Source of the DNA: Usitatibacter palustris
Lineage (GTDB): Bacteria; Pseudomonadota; Gammaproteobacteria; Burkholderiales; Usitatibacteraceae
NCBI RefSeq assembly: GCF_013003985.1
Contig: NZ_CP053073.1
Coordinates: 1,302,001-1,366,000, forward strand
Direction of reading: 5' to 3'
Length of the DNA: 64,000 bases
Below, piece after piece: positions 34,580-43,783 of this stretch. Under the pieces are notes generated by a model, which did not search any database, was not told where the DNA came from, and saw nothing but the letters and a program-made list of their open reading frames with translations. Both the position numbers and the translations under genes were made by a program. Positions within the stretch are counted from its first letter, which is position 1. The number at the start of each line of letters is the position of its first letter.

Positions 34580-37201
34580 ATGAAAACCAAAGAAATTCGC
34601 CAGAAGTTCATCGACTACTTCGCGTCGAAGGGCCACCAGCCCCTCGCCTCCAGCCCGCTCGTTCCCGGCAACGATCCGACGCTGCTCTTCACCAACGCGG
34701 GCATGGTCCAGTTCAAGGAAGTGTTCCTCGGCACCGAGAAGCGCCCGTACCTGCGCGCCGTCACCTCGCAGCGCTGCGTGCGCGCGGGCGGCAAGCACAA
34801 CGACCTGGAGAACGTGGGCTACACCGCGCGCCACCACACGTTCTTCGAGATGCTCGGCAACTTCAGCTTCGGCGATTACTTCAAGCGCGATGCGATCAAG
34901 TTCGCGTGGGAGCTGCTCACCGTCCACTACGGATTGCCCGCGGAGAAGCTCTGGACCACGGTCTACGCCACCGACGACGAGGCGTTCGACATCTGGACCA
35001 ACGAGATCGGCGTTCCGAAGGATCGCTGCGTGCGCATTGGCGACAAGCCGGGCGGTCGCAAATACGAGAGCGACAACTTCTGGCAGATGGCCGACACCGG
35101 CCCGTGCGGCCCGTGCTCGGAAATTTTCTACGACCACGGCCCCGGCGTCGAAGGCGGGCCTCCGGGTTCTCCGGACGCGGAAGGCGATCGCTACATCGAG
35201 ATCTGGAACCTGGTCTTCATGCAGTTCAACCGCGATGAAGCCGGCACGATGCACCCGCTGCCCAAGCCCTCGGTCGATACGGGCATGGGCCTCGAGCGCC
35301 TCACCGCGGTCCTGCAGCACGTCACGTCCAACTACGAGATCGATCTCTTCCAGTCGCTCGTGAAGGCGGCGGCGCGCGAGACGAACACGAAGGACCTCAC
35401 GTCGGCGAGCCTGCGCGTGATCGCGGATCACATTCGCGCCTGCGCCTTCCTCGTGTGCGACGGCGTCATTCCCGGCAACGAAGGCCGCGGCTACGTGCTG
35501 CGCCGCATCGCGCGCCGCGCCATGCGCCACGGCTACAAGCTCGGCCAGAAGAAGCCCTTCTTCTACAAGATCGTCGCGGACCTCGTCGCCGAAATGGGCG
35601 AAGCGTTCCCGGAGTTGAAGCGTGAGCAGGCCCGCGTGACCGCCACGCTCGAGCAGGAAGAGAAGCGCTTCGGCGAGACGCTGGAAAACGGCATGGCGAT
35701 GCTCGATACGGCGCTTGCCGGCAACGCGAAGCGCCTCGACGGCGAAACCGCGTTCAAGCTCTACGACACCTACGGCTTCCCCGTCGACCTCACTGCCGAC
35801 ATCGGCCGCGAACGCGGCTTCGACATCGACATGGAGGCGTTCGACAAGGCGATGAGCGCGCAGCAGGAGCGCTCCCGCGCGGCGAGCAAGTTCAAGGGCG
35901 GCACGCAGCTCGACTACAAGGGTGCCAAGACCGCGTTCAAGGGCTACGAGTCGCTGTCCGAGGAAGGCCGCGTGGTCGCGCTCTACAAGGAGGGCAGCGT
36001 CGTCGATCGCCTCGAGGCGGGCGACACCGGCATCGTCGTGCTCGACAAGACGCCTTTCTACGCGGAATCCGGCGGACAGGTCGGCGACCGTGGCGAGCTC
36101 AGCAAGGGCGGCACCTGCCTCACGCTCTTCGACGTGCAGGACACGCAGAAGATCCAGCCCGACGTCTTCGGCCATTACGGCACGGTGAAGACGGGCGAGC
36201 TCAAGGTCGGTGACGCGGTTGCCGCGCAGGTGGACATGGACAAGCGCTCGCGCACAGTGCGACATCACTCGGCGACCCACCTCATGCACAAGGCGCTGCG
36301 TGAAGTGCTCGGCACCCATGTGCAGCAGAAGGGTTCGCTCGTGGACGAAGACAAGACGCGCTTCGACTTCAGCCACAACGCCCCGATGACCGGCGAGCAG
36401 ATCCGCCGCGTCGAGACGATCGTGAATTCGGAGATCCTCAAGAACGAATCGACCAACGCCCGCGTGATGCCCATCGATGACGCGCAGAAGCTCGGCGCGA
36501 TGATGCTCTTCGGCGAGAAGTACGGCGACGAAGTGCGCGTGCTCGACATCGGCTCGTCGCGCGAACTTTGCGGCGGCACGCACGTGGCGCGCACCGGCGA
36601 CATCGGTCCGTTCCGCATCGTGGCCGAAGGCGGTGTCGCGGCCGGCGTGCGGCGCGTGGAAGCGATCACGGGCACCGTGGCGCTCGCGTATGGGGCGCAG
36701 GAATCGCAGCGCCTCGCGCGCGTGGCCGATGCGCTCAAGGCCCAGCCCCAGGAAGTCGAGGCCAAGCTCGCGCAGGTGATGGAAACGGTGAAGGCGCTCG
36801 AGAAGGAAGTCGCGCGCCTCAAGGGCAAGATGGCCGCAAGCCAGGGCGACGACCTCGCCGGCAGCGCGATCGAGGTGAAGGGCGCGAAGATCCTTGCCGC
36901 GAAGCTCGAGGGCGCGGACGTGAAGACGCTGCGCGATACGCTCGACCAGCTGAAGAACAAGCTCGGCAGCAGCGCGATCGTGCTCGCCGCGGCCGATGGC
37001 GACAAGGTGAGCCTTATCGCCGGCGTCTCCGCGGACCTCACCGGCAAGGTGAAGGCGGGCGAGCTCGTGAACTTCGTCGCCACGCAGGTCGGCGGCAAGG
37101 GCGGCGGGCGCCCCGACATGGCGCAGGCCGGCGGCACCAATGCGGCGGGTCTTCCCGCAGCACTCGAATCGGTGAAGGGCTGGGTTGAGCAACGACTCTA
37201 G
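34580..37201 (+). CDS. alaS: Alanine--tRNA ligase
   Basis: A full-length 873-residue class II synthetase. The N-terminal catalytic domain has motif 1/2 blocks [19 protein letters not shown] near residue 90 and GMGLERL near 237 (motif 3). The editing domain carries [12 protein letters not shown] (HxxxH) near 563 and [15 protein letters not shown] near 665, which deacylate mischarged Ser- and Gly-tRNA. The C-Ala domain ends with the [12 protein letters not shown] block. A TATCAT at 34522-34527 may be a -10. Downstream is a repeat and the NUDIX gene. Confidence 0.97.
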   Translation: MKTKEIRQKFIDYFASKGHQPLASSPLVPGNDPTLLFTNAGMVQFKEVFLGTEKRPYLRAVTSQRCVRAGGKHNDLENVGYTARHHTFFEMLGNFSFGDYFKRDAIKFAWELLTVHYGLPAEKLWTTVYATDDEAFDIWTNEIGVPKDRCVRIGDKPGGRKYESDNFWQMADTGPCGPCSEIFYDHGPGVEGGPPGSPDAEGDRYIEIWNLVFMQFNRDEAGTMHPLPKPSVDTGMGLERLTAVLQHVTSNYEIDLFQSLVKAAARETNTKDLTSASLRVIADHIRACAFLVCDGVIPGNEGRGYVLRRIARRAMRHGYKLGQKKPFFYKIVADLVAEMGEAFPELKREQARVTATLEQEEKRFGETLENGMAMLDTALAGNAKRLDGETAFKLYDTYGFPVDLTADIGRERGFDIDMEAFDKAMSAQQERSRAASKFKGGTQLDYKGAKTAFKGYESLSEEGRVVALYKEGSVVDRLEAGDTGIVVLDKTPFYAESGGQVGDRGELSKGGTCLTLFDVQDTQKIQPDVFGHYGTVKTGELKVGDAVAAQVDMDKRSRTVRHHSATHLMHKALREVLGTHVQQKGSLVDEDKTRFDFSHNAPMTGEQIRRVETIVNSEILKNESTNARVMPIDDAQKLGAMMLFGEKYGDEVRVLDIGSSRELCGGTHVARTGDIGPFRIVAEGGVAAGVRRVEAITGTVALAYGAQESQRLARVADALKAQPQEVEAKLAQVMETVKALEKEVARLKGKMAASQGDDLAGSAIEVKGAKILAAKLEGADVKTLRDTLDQLKNKLGSSAIVLAAADGDKVSLIAGVSADLTGKVKAGELVNFVATQVGGKGGGRPDMAQAGGTNAAGLPAALESVKGWVEQRL

Positions 37202-37205
37202 GAAT

Positions 37206-37272
37206 TGTCATCCCGAGGTCCGCGTCTAACTGTCATCCTGAGGGCCGCAGCGCCCGAAGGACCTGCTTGAAC
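37206..37272 (+). repeat. Half copies of the TCATCCTGAGG repeat
   Basis: TGTCATCCTGAGGGCCGCAG at 37231-37250 and the following bases to 37272 repeat the left half of the element at 975-1095 almost exactly, including CGAAGGACCTGCTTGAAC. A more degenerate start (TTGTCATCCCGAGG) lies at 37206-37219. The right half is missing. The NUDIX start codon is 8 bases downstream, so the repeat forms the upstream untranslated region. Confidence 0.8.
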
Positions 37273-37280
37273 AAAGTCCC

Positions 37281-37832
37281 ATGACCCTCGAGCGTTTCAA
37301 TTTCTGTCCCCGTTGTGCCAAGCCCCTGACTGACCGCGAGCTCGTGGCAGACGGCGTCACGAGCCTGCGCCGCGCTTGCGATGCAGCATGCGGCTATATC
37401 CAGTGGGGCAACCCCACGCCGGCCGTCGGTGCGTTGGTCGAGCACGACGGCGAGATCATCCTCGCGCGCGGGCAGGGCTGGCCGGATGGCTGGTTCGCGC
37501 TCGTCACGGGTTACCTCGAGCCGCTCGAGGATCCGAAGCTGGGCGTTGCGCGCGAAGTGAAGGAAGAGCTCGGCCTCGAGACGGTCGAGACGAACCTCAT
37601 CGGCAACTACATCTTCGAGCGCAAGAACGAAGTGATGCTCTGCTATCACGTCGTCACGAGGGGTGAAGTGAAGCTCGGCGAGGAGCTCGCCGAGTACAAG
37701 CGCTATGCGCCGAAGGACCTGCGGCCCTGGCCGCGCGCTACCGGCTTCGCCGTCGCCGACTGGATGCGTTCACGCGGGCTCGAAGTGAAGTTCCTCGAGC
37801 GCCCGCCGCTCGACACCGTCATCAAGAAGTAG
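37281..37832 (+). CDS. NUDIX hydrolase with N-terminal zinc ribbon
   Basis: A 183-residue protein with a small CxxC...CxxxC ribbon (FCPRC near residue 9 and CDAAC near 33) and a NUDIX domain. The NUDIX box runs from GYLEPLEDPK to REVKEELGL (about residues 76-98), matching G-x5-E-x7-RE-x2-EE-x-G. The arrangement resembles NudC-like or ADP-ribose-type pyrophosphatases, but the NudC SQPWPFPxS motif is absent. It has no clear Shine-Dalgarno and starts 8 bases after a repeat. Its last 11 bases overlap the convergent O-antigen ligase gene. Confidence 0.88.
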   Translation: MTLERFNFCPRCAKPLTDRELVADGVTSLRRACDAACGYIQWGNPTPAVGALVEHDGEIILARGQGWPDGWFALVTGYLEPLEDPKLGVAREVKEELGLETVETNLIGNYIFERKNEVMLCYHVVTRGEVKLGEELAEYKRYAPKDLRPWPRATGFAVADWMRSRGLEVKFLERPPLDTVIKK

Positions 37833-39024
37833 CTGCGGCTGAGGCTGCCGCGGCGCGCATGCGCCGCATGCCTAACCCCACGAGTCCACCCACAATCGCC
37901 CAGAAGAGCAGGGCGTTCTGCCGCGCCCAGAGGTCGTCGGTGAAATTGCGCACGAGGGTTCCCGCGACCACCGCGACCAGGGCCGCGCCGCTCAGGCGCG
38001 CGGTGACGTCCGTGCTGCGCGCGAGCGTGAGCCCCGCGAGCCCGATCGCCGCGAACAGCAGGCTGATCAGCACGACCCCGGGCACACCCAGCTGCACGCC
38101 GGCATCGAGGAAGATGTTGTGCCCATGCCAGATGAGGTTGTTGTCGAACTTCTTCTGCAGCTCTTTGCGCAGGATGCCGCGGCCATAACCGTGGCCCAGG
38201 ATCGGCCGCGACTCGATGCGCTCGATGGCATCCGCCCAGAGTGCGGGGCGCGGATCGCCGCGCTGCGCGAGCGCCTTCGCCGCCGGCGAGCCTTCGGAAA
38301 AACGGACGGTGTGCGCGATGGTGACTTGCGCGATCGCGAACACGAGGGCGATGACGCCGAGGGCCGCGAGGCGGCGCGCGTCGGCCTTGATCGGGCGAAC
38401 GAGCAGTGCCACGAGGATGATCTCGACCGCGAGCCCGGGCCAGACCGTGCGATTGAGCGTGGCGAGGGCGGCCACGAGCAACGCGAGCGCCATCGTGAAT
38501 CCCAGGCGGCGCGCGGCGACACCCGCGCCCGGGACGAGGGCCGCGGCGCATGCCACGGGAAAGAGTGTCAGCACGACGCTCGAGAGATTGCCGGGTCCGC
38601 CGAAGGGAATGTCGGGAACCTCGACGGTGCCGAACGCAAGGAAGTAGCCGCCGGCGAGCAGGCCCAGCGCCACGCTGACGGTGGCGAGCACCGGCATCAG
38701 GATGCGCTCCGCACCCTCGCGCATCAGCGCGTACTGCGCGACCACGATCATGATCGCGCCGTAGAAGAACTCCGAGCGCAGCTCCGAGGCCGTGTAGTCG
38801 GGATCGATCGACCAGCCCATCGACAGCACCGACCACCCGAACCACGCGAGCCAGCAGGTCACGAACGGCGGGGCGAGATCCTTCCAGCGCGGACCGACGC
38901 GGTACGCGATCACGATCGTCGCGGCGAGCGCGATCGCGAGCAGGAGCCGGACGAGTGCGGCCGTGTGAGAAAATGGCAATGTCGCCATCAGCGCGGCGAT
39001 CGCCACGACGAGTGCGCGATTCAT
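37822..39024 (-). CDS. O-antigen ligase family membrane protein (Wzy_C)
   Basis: A 400-residue integral membrane protein with about 10-12 hydrophobic segments. The large periplasmic loop holds RPILGHGYGRGILRKELQ and NLIWHGHNIFLDAGVQLGVPGV, the HxH-containing signature of the Wzy_C / O-antigen ligase family. Members transfer or polymerise surface polysaccharides. No other polysaccharide genes are adjacent, so whether it is a ligase (WaaL) or polymerase is open. It diverges from the GAF gene with a 38-base gap. Confidence 0.85.
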   Translation of the reverse strand: MNRALVVAIAALMATLPFSHTAALVRLLLAIALAATIVIAYRVGPRWKDLAPPFVTCWLAWFGWSVLSMGWSIDPDYTASELRSEFFYGAIMIVVAQYALMREGAERILMPVLATVSVALGLLAGGYFLAFGTVEVPDIPFGGPGNLSSVVLTLFPVACAAALVPGAGVAARRLGFTMALALLVAALATLNRTVWPGLAVEIILVALLVRPIKADARRLAALGVIALVFAIAQVTIAHTVRFSEGSPAAKALAQRGDPRPALWADAIERIESRPILGHGYGRGILRKELQKKFDNNLIWHGHNIFLDAGVQLGVPGVVLISLLFAAIGLAGLTLARSTDVTARLSGAALVAVVAGTLVRNFTDDLWARQNALLFWAIVGGLVGLGMRRMRAAAASAAATS

Positions 39025-39062
39025 TTCCGAGAGGGTTGCAAGCTGGAGCCAGAGAGTCGCCG

Positions 39063-39767
39063 ATGAGCGAACCCACCGTCAAGCGCATCAGCGCCTACCT
39101 GCGCATGGCGGGGCTCGAGAGCCTCGTCGGGCGCGAGGCCGATATCGAGCTCGCGATCCATGATCTCGTCAGTGCGATGGCGGGCGCGGTCGAGGTCGAA
39201 GACCCCGCCGCCCTCTACGCGTATCCCGTGCCGATGCTGAGCGAGGACGGCTCGTGCTCGATCGTCGACCAGCTGGCACCGGTGCCCTACAACCTCATTG
39301 GCATCCTCGGCGGCCGCTCCGAGCAGACGACGCGGCGCCTTGCCATGCTTCGGCGGCTTGTCGCCCGTGCGCAGGAGACGACCGGCGCAGACTGGATCGG
39401 GATCTACCAGGCCCGCAAGAATTCCGCGGGCGTGCCGGTCCTCGTGAAGCTCGCTTACCTCGGTCGACCCAGCCGCGCCGAGTTTCCGCTCACGCACGAG
39501 TTCGCCGCATCGAGCACCAACAGCACGGTGGGACTGACCGGTCGCGCGACGGTGATCGAGGATGTGCGCCGGCATGTCGCCTCGGGGGGCAGCTTCTACG
39601 TGTGCGATGCGGACGTGCAATCGGAGGCGTGCGTTCCGATCCTCTCGGAGACGCACGAGGTCGCGGGCATCATCGACGCCGAATCGCGCGAAGGTGGCTT
39701 CTTCGGCGCCAAGCGCCTCACCGTGCTCGCTGCGCTGGCTCTCGTTGCGCCCGCGGTCCTTCCGTGA
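39063..39767 (+). CDS. GAF domain protein
   Basis: A 234-residue cytoplasmic protein. Residues about 90-232 form a GAF domain, ending in the ACVPILSETHEVAGIIDAESREGGFF block common to small-molecule-sensing GAF proteins. Two cysteines close together (FYVCDADVQSEACVPI) recall free methionine-(R)-sulfoxide reductase, but the full three-Cys pattern is not present. The N-terminal 85 residues are unassigned. I chose ATG 39063 preceded by AGAGAG. Its stop codon lies in a long inverted repeat shared with the convergent gene. Confidence 0.78.
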   Translation: MSEPTVKRISAYLRMAGLESLVGREADIELAIHDLVSAMAGAVEVEDPAALYAYPVPMLSEDGSCSIVDQLAPVPYNLIGILGGRSEQTTRRLAMLRRLVARAQETTGADWIGIYQARKNSAGVPVLVKLAYLGRPSRAEFPLTHEFAASSTNSTVGLTGRATVIEDVRRHVASGGSFYVCDADVQSEACVPILSETHEVAGIIDAESREGGFFGAKRLTVLAALALVAPAVLP

Positions 39768-39831
39768 AGTAGAGGGGTCAGATCCCTTAACTTTCGAGCG
39801 AAAGTAAAGGGATCTGACCCCTCTACTTCAC
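39764..39831. repeat. 33-bp-arm inverted repeat between convergent genes
   Basis: Arms 39764-39796 and 39799-39831 are inverted complements with one mismatch and a 2-base loop; the left arm begins GTGAAGTAGAGGGGTCAGAT. The stop codon of the GAF gene lies in the left arm, and the final codons and stop of the minus-strand cysteine-cluster gene lie in the right arm. The GGGGTCAGATCCC core resembles palindromes dispersed in many proteobacteria. It can fold on either strand and may stop transcription both ways, though there is no long U-tract. Confidence 0.85.
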
Positions 39832-40482
39832 GAAGGCCTTCTTCCCGGAGCGCCAGCGGCGCTCGGCCACCGAGCCCTCGAGGGCTTCGAGCAACGCGAG
39901 GTTCATGTCCGCGCTCGTGTCGTCGAGGCCCGCGTCGCGGATGGCGTTGCGCGCCTGCGCGATGATCACCGAGGCGTTGTGCGAGATGGCACGGTGCTCC
40001 GGACTTTCGATCGAGTCGTCGGCCGGGTTCGCGTAGGAGGCCTTGCAGGTCTCGAGATTCATCGAGTTGAACTTGCGGCACTGCGCGGGCCGCGCCGCGT
40101 AGGCGGTGCAGGCGCCGTCGTTGCCCAGGAGCACGCAGGGAATGTTCGCCCGCTTGCGCGCTTCCAGCCCCATCTCGCGCGTGCGCCGCGCGTTCTCGCG
40201 AAGTTTCTCCAGCACGGCGGCAAGGCGATCGGGTGCGAACGTTCGCTTGAGCCATGCGGCGAGCGTGAAGGTCTCGGCCGGTTGCACCTCGACCTGGAGG
40301 CTGCAGCAGTAGTGGCAGCCGCGCGAGCAGGCGATCGGCACCGCGTGACCCTGGATCGTCGCGGTGATGACTTCGTCGAGCTGCTTGTGGAACGTGACGA
40401 CCGCCGTCGAGAGCTTCTTCGGGTCGGCCGCACCCGCGAAGACGGCGCGGGATCGCGCGCCCCAGTCCGCCGCGTCGGCCAT
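39823..40482 (-). CDS. YkgJ family cysteine-cluster protein
   Basis: A 219-residue protein with a cluster of cysteines: CSRGCHYCC near residue 52, then CVLLGNDGACTAYAARPAQCRKF near 115-140 and a later ETC. This CxxxCxxCC...C...C pattern is the YkgJ zinc/iron-binding family of unknown function. ATG 40482 shares a base with the lpdA stop (TGATG), so it is probably the last gene of the pyruvate dehydrogenase operon. The C-terminus ends within the inverted repeat at 39764-39831. Confidence 0.85.
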   Translation of the reverse strand: MADAADWGARSRAVFAGAADPKKLSTAVVTFHKQLDEVITATIQGHAVPIACSRGCHYCCSLQVEVQPAETFTLAAWLKRTFAPDRLAAVLEKLRENARRTREMGLEARKRANIPCVLLGNDGACTAYAARPAQCRKFNSMNLETCKASYANPADDSIESPEHRAISHNASVIIAQARNAIRDAGLDDTSADMNLALLEALEGSVAERRWRSGKKAFVK

Positions 40483-42326
40483 CAGCGCTTCGGGGGCATC
40501 AGGTCCGTGATCGTGCCTTCGACCATCTCGGCGTTGAAGTACACGGTCTCGGAGAGCGTCGGGTGCGCGTGGATCGTGAGGCCGATGTCCTCGGCGTCCG
40601 CGCCCATCTCGAGTGCCAGCACGGTCTCGGCGATGAGCTCGCCCGCGTTGATGCCCACGATCGCGGCCCCGAGGATGCGGCGGGTGCCCTTCTCGTAGAG
40701 GATCTTGGTCGCGCCTTCCTCGCGCGCCATGCCGATCGCGCGTCCGCTCGCGGCCCACGGGATCATCGCCTTCTCGTACTCGATGCCCTTCGCCTTGGCT
40801 TCCGGCTCCTGCAAACCCATCCAGGCCACTTCGGGATCCGTGTACGCAACGCTCGGGATCGTCCGGGCTTCCCACACGTGGTGGGTCATGCCCGCGATCA
40901 CTTCGGCCGCGAGCTTGCCTTCGTGCGACGCCTTGTGCGCGAGCATCGGCTCGCCCACGATGTCGCCGATCGCGTAGATGTGCGGCACGTTGGTGCGCAT
41001 CTGGTTGTCGACGGGAATCCAGCCGCGCTCGTCGACGTTCACACCGGCCTTGTCGGCGGCGATCGCCTTGCCATTCGGACGGCGGCCCACCGCGAGCAGC
41101 ACGCGGTCGTAGATCTCCGGTGCGGGCGCGGCTTCGCCACCCTTCGCACTTTCGAACGTGGCACGCAGGCCGTTGGCCACGGCCTCGAGCTTCGCCACCT
41201 TCGTGTTGAGCAGGATTTTCTCGTAGCGTTTCTCGATGCGGCGCGCGAGCGGCTTCACGATGTCGGGATCGGCCGCGGGGATGAGGCGATCCATGAACTC
41301 GACCACCGTGACCTTCGAGCCCAGCGCGTCATAGACGGTCGCCATCTCGAGGCCGATGATGCCGCCGCCGATGATGAGCAGGCGCTTGGGAACGTCCTTC
41401 AGGTCGAGTGCGGTCGTGGAATCGAGCAGGCGCGGGTCGTCGTAGGGAAAGCCGGGAATGCGCGCCGACTGCGAGCCGGCCGCGATGATGCAGTTCTCGA
41501 ACGAAACGACCTTCTTCCCTTCGGACGTTTCCACTTCGAGCGTGCGTGCACCGGTGAACTGCGCCTTGCCGGTGACGACGGTGACCTTGCGCGCCTTCGC
41601 GAGCGAGGCGAGGCCCTTGGTGAGCTTGCCCACCACGCCTTCCTTGAACTTGCGCACACCATCCAGGTCGATCTTCGCTTCGCCGAAGGTCACGCCATGG
41701 TGCGCGGCGTCCTCGGCGTCGGTGATGACCTTGGCGGTGTGCAGCAGCGCCTTCGACGGAATGCAGCCCACGTTGAGGCACACGCCGCCCAGCGTTGAGT
41801 AGCGCTCGACCAGCACGACCTTCTTGCCGAGGTCGGCGGAACGGAAGGCGGCGGTGTATCCGCCGGGACCGGAGCCCAGCACGAGCACTTCCGCGTGGTA
41901 ATCCGCTTCGAGGCTCGCGAGCGTGGAGGCGAGTACCTCGCGCACCTCCGCGGCCTTCGAAGGCGAGGACGCGAGGACTGCGGCGAGTTCAGCGCCGGAA
42001 ACATTGATGTCGCTTGCCGAGGTGGCCGGTGCGGGTGCCGCAGCAGGTGCGGGTGCCGTTGCGGCGGGTGCGGAGGCGGCAGCGCTTGCGGCCGTTTCGA
42101 GCATGACGATCGTCACGCCCATCGTCACCTTGTCGCCGACCTTCACCTTCACTTCCTTCACCGTGCCCGCGTGCGTCGACGGCACTTCCATCGTCGCCTT
42201 GTCCGATTCGAGCACGACGAGGGATTGCTCCTTCTCGACCGTGTCGCCCGGCTTCACGAGGACTTCGATGACGGGGACGTCCTGGAAGTCCCCGATGTCG
42301 GGGACCTTGACCTCTAGGAGTGCCAT
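40482..42326 (-). CDS. lpdA: Dihydrolipoyl dehydrogenase with N-terminal lipoyl domain
   Basis: A 614-residue E3 component that reoxidises dihydrolipoamide with NAD+. It carries an N-terminal lipoyl domain (1-80; lipoyl lysine K43 in ESDKATMEV), an Ala/Pro linker with acidic patches (about 85-130), then the flavoprotein. FAD-binding GSGPGGYTAA is near 152, the redox disulfide GGVCLNVGCIPSK near 180, the NAD-binding GGGIIGLEMA near 318, and the C-terminal His-Glu pair in HAHPTLSE. Such lipoyl-E3 fusions are known from other betaproteobacteria and Neisseria. AGGGA precedes its ATG, 10 bases after aceF. Confidence 0.95.
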   Translation of the reverse strand: MALLEVKVPDIGDFQDVPVIEVLVKPGDTVEKEQSLVVLESDKATMEVPSTHAGTVKEVKVKVGDKVTMGVTIVMLETAASAAASAPAATAPAPAAAPAPATSASDINVSGAELAAVLASSPSKAAEVREVLASTLASLEADYHAEVLVLGSGPGGYTAAFRSADLGKKVVLVERYSTLGGVCLNVGCIPSKALLHTAKVITDAEDAAHHGVTFGEAKIDLDGVRKFKEGVVGKLTKGLASLAKARKVTVVTGKAQFTGARTLEVETSEGKKVVSFENCIIAAGSQSARIPGFPYDDPRLLDSTTALDLKDVPKRLLIIGGGIIGLEMATVYDALGSKVTVVEFMDRLIPAADPDIVKPLARRIEKRYEKILLNTKVAKLEAVANGLRATFESAKGGEAAPAPEIYDRVLLAVGRRPNGKAIAADKAGVNVDERGWIPVDNQMRTNVPHIYAIGDIVGEPMLAHKASHEGKLAAEVIAGMTHHVWEARTIPSVAYTDPEVAWMGLQEPEAKAKGIEYEKAMIPWAASGRAIGMAREEGATKILYEKGTRRILGAAIVGINAGELIAETVLALEMGADAEDIGLTIHAHPTLSETVYFNAEMVEGTITDLMPPKR

Positions 42327-42336
42327 GGACGTTCCC

Positions 42337-43737
42337 TCAGAGCACGACGCGGCGCATGTCGGCGAGTACCTGGCCGAGATATGCCGTGAAGCGGGCAGCC
42401 GACGCGCCGTCGATGACGCGGTGGTCGTACGAGAGCGAGAGCGGGAGCATGAGGCGCGGCGCGAAAGCCTTGCCGTCCCACACGGGCTTCATCGCGGACT
42501 TCGACACGCCGAGGATCGCGACTTCGGGCGCGTTGATGATCGGCGTGAACATCGTTCCGCCGATGCCGCCGAGCGAGGAGATCGAGAACGTGCCGCCCTG
42601 CATGTCGGCCGGGCCCAGCTTTCCGTCGCGAGCCTTCGCCGCGAGCTCCGACGTTTCGCGCGCGATGTCGTTCACGCCCTTCTGGTCCGCGTTCTTGATC
42701 ACGGGAACCACGAGGCCGTTGGGCGTATCGGCCGCGAAGCCGACGTTCCAGTAGTTCTTGAACACCAGGTTGTCGCCGTCGAGCGAGCTGTTGAACGCCG
42801 GGAATTTCTTGAGGGCCGCCACACTGGCCTTGATGAGGAACGCGAGCATCGTGATCTTCTGGCCCGACTTCGCATTCTCCTCGTTCACGCGAACGCGGAA
42901 TGCCTCGAGCTCGGTGATGTCGGCTTCGTCGAATTGCGTGACGTGCGGGATCATCACCCAGTTGCGGGCGAGCGCGGGTCCGGAGATTTTCTGGATGCGC
43001 GAAAGGGGCTTCGCTTCGATCGGGCCGAACTTCGCGTAGTCCACCTTCGGCCATGCGGGCAGGCCGAGGTCGGAAAGACCGCCGCCTTTCGCAGCCGCGG
43101 GCGCGGGTGTCGCGAGTCCGCCGGCAAGCGCCGTCTTCACGTACGACTGGATGTCTTCCTTGAGGATGCGCGCCTTCGGGCCGGAGCCCTTTACGCGGCC
43201 GACATCCACACCGAGCTCGCGCGCGAAGCGGCGAACGCCAGGGCTTGCGTGCGCAGGCACGGCGCCTTCACGCGCGGGCAGGGGCGCTTGCTGCACGGGC
43301 GCGGTGGCCGGTGCGGGCGCGGGAGCTGGAGTGGGCGACGGCGCAGCAGGTGCCGCGGCCTTCGCTGCAGGTGCCGGTGCCGGCGCAGCCGCGGGCGGCG
43401 TTGCGGGCTTGGGCACTTCCGCGAGTTTAGGCGCGGGCATCGGGGCGGCCTTCGCAGCCGGCGCGGGTGCCGGTGCTGGTGCGGGCTTCGCGGCCGCGGC
43501 GACACCGTCGATCGTGAGGATGAGCGTGCCTTCGCTCACCGAATCGCCGACCTTCACCTTCCATTCGCGCACGACACCGGCGATCGGAGAGGGCACTTCC
43601 ATCGTGGCCTTGTCGGATTCGAGGACGACGAGCGAATCGTCCTTCTTCACCGCATCGCCGGGCTTCACCAGCAGCTCGATCACCGGGACGTCCTTGAAGT
43701 CGCCGATGTCGGGCACCTTGATCTCGATCGCGGACAA
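42337..43737 (-). CDS. aceF: Pyruvate dehydrogenase E2, dihydrolipoyllysine acetyltransferase
   Basis: A 466-residue E2 core protein with one lipoyl domain (1-75; K43 in ESDKATMEV), a very long Ala/Pro linker (about 78-155), a peripheral subunit-binding domain (ASPGVRRFARELGVDVGRVKGSG near 165), and a catalytic domain ending with the SLSYDHRVIDGA active-site block. E. coli AceF has three lipoyl domains; here one lies on E2 and another on E3. The start is a TTG at 43737 with GAGGAG at ideal distance. The first 50 residues are nearly the same as those of LpdA, showing that the lipoyl domains arose by duplication. Confidence 0.95.
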   Translation of the reverse strand: MSAIEIKVPDIGDFKDVPVIELLVKPGDAVKKDDSLVVLESDKATMEVPSPIAGVVREWKVKVGDSVSEGTLILTIDGVAAAAKPAPAPAPAPAAKAAPMPAPKLAEVPKPATPPAAAPAPAPAAKAAAPAAPSPTPAPAPAPATAPVQQAPLPAREGAVPAHASPGVRRFARELGVDVGRVKGSGPKARILKEDIQSYVKTALAGGLATPAPAAAKGGGLSDLGLPAWPKVDYAKFGPIEAKPLSRIQKISGPALARNWVMIPHVTQFDEADITELEAFRVRVNEENAKSGQKITMLAFLIKASVAALKKFPAFNSSLDGDNLVFKNYWNVGFAADTPNGLVVPVIKNADQKGVNDIARETSELAAKARDGKLGPADMQGGTFSISSLGGIGGTMFTPIINAPEVAILGVSKSAMKPVWDGKAFAPRLMLPLSLSYDHRVIDGASAARFTAYLGQVLADMRRVVL

Positions 43738-43783
43738 CGCGTTCTCCTCGTTTTCTTTTGTTGTCGTCACTACGTGCTGCGCG

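Noticed and set aside
34343..37192. A 949-codon open frame on the minus strand opposite alaS
   Set aside because: alaS is certain on the plus strand; the opposite translation has no domain pattern and is a by-product of codon bias.
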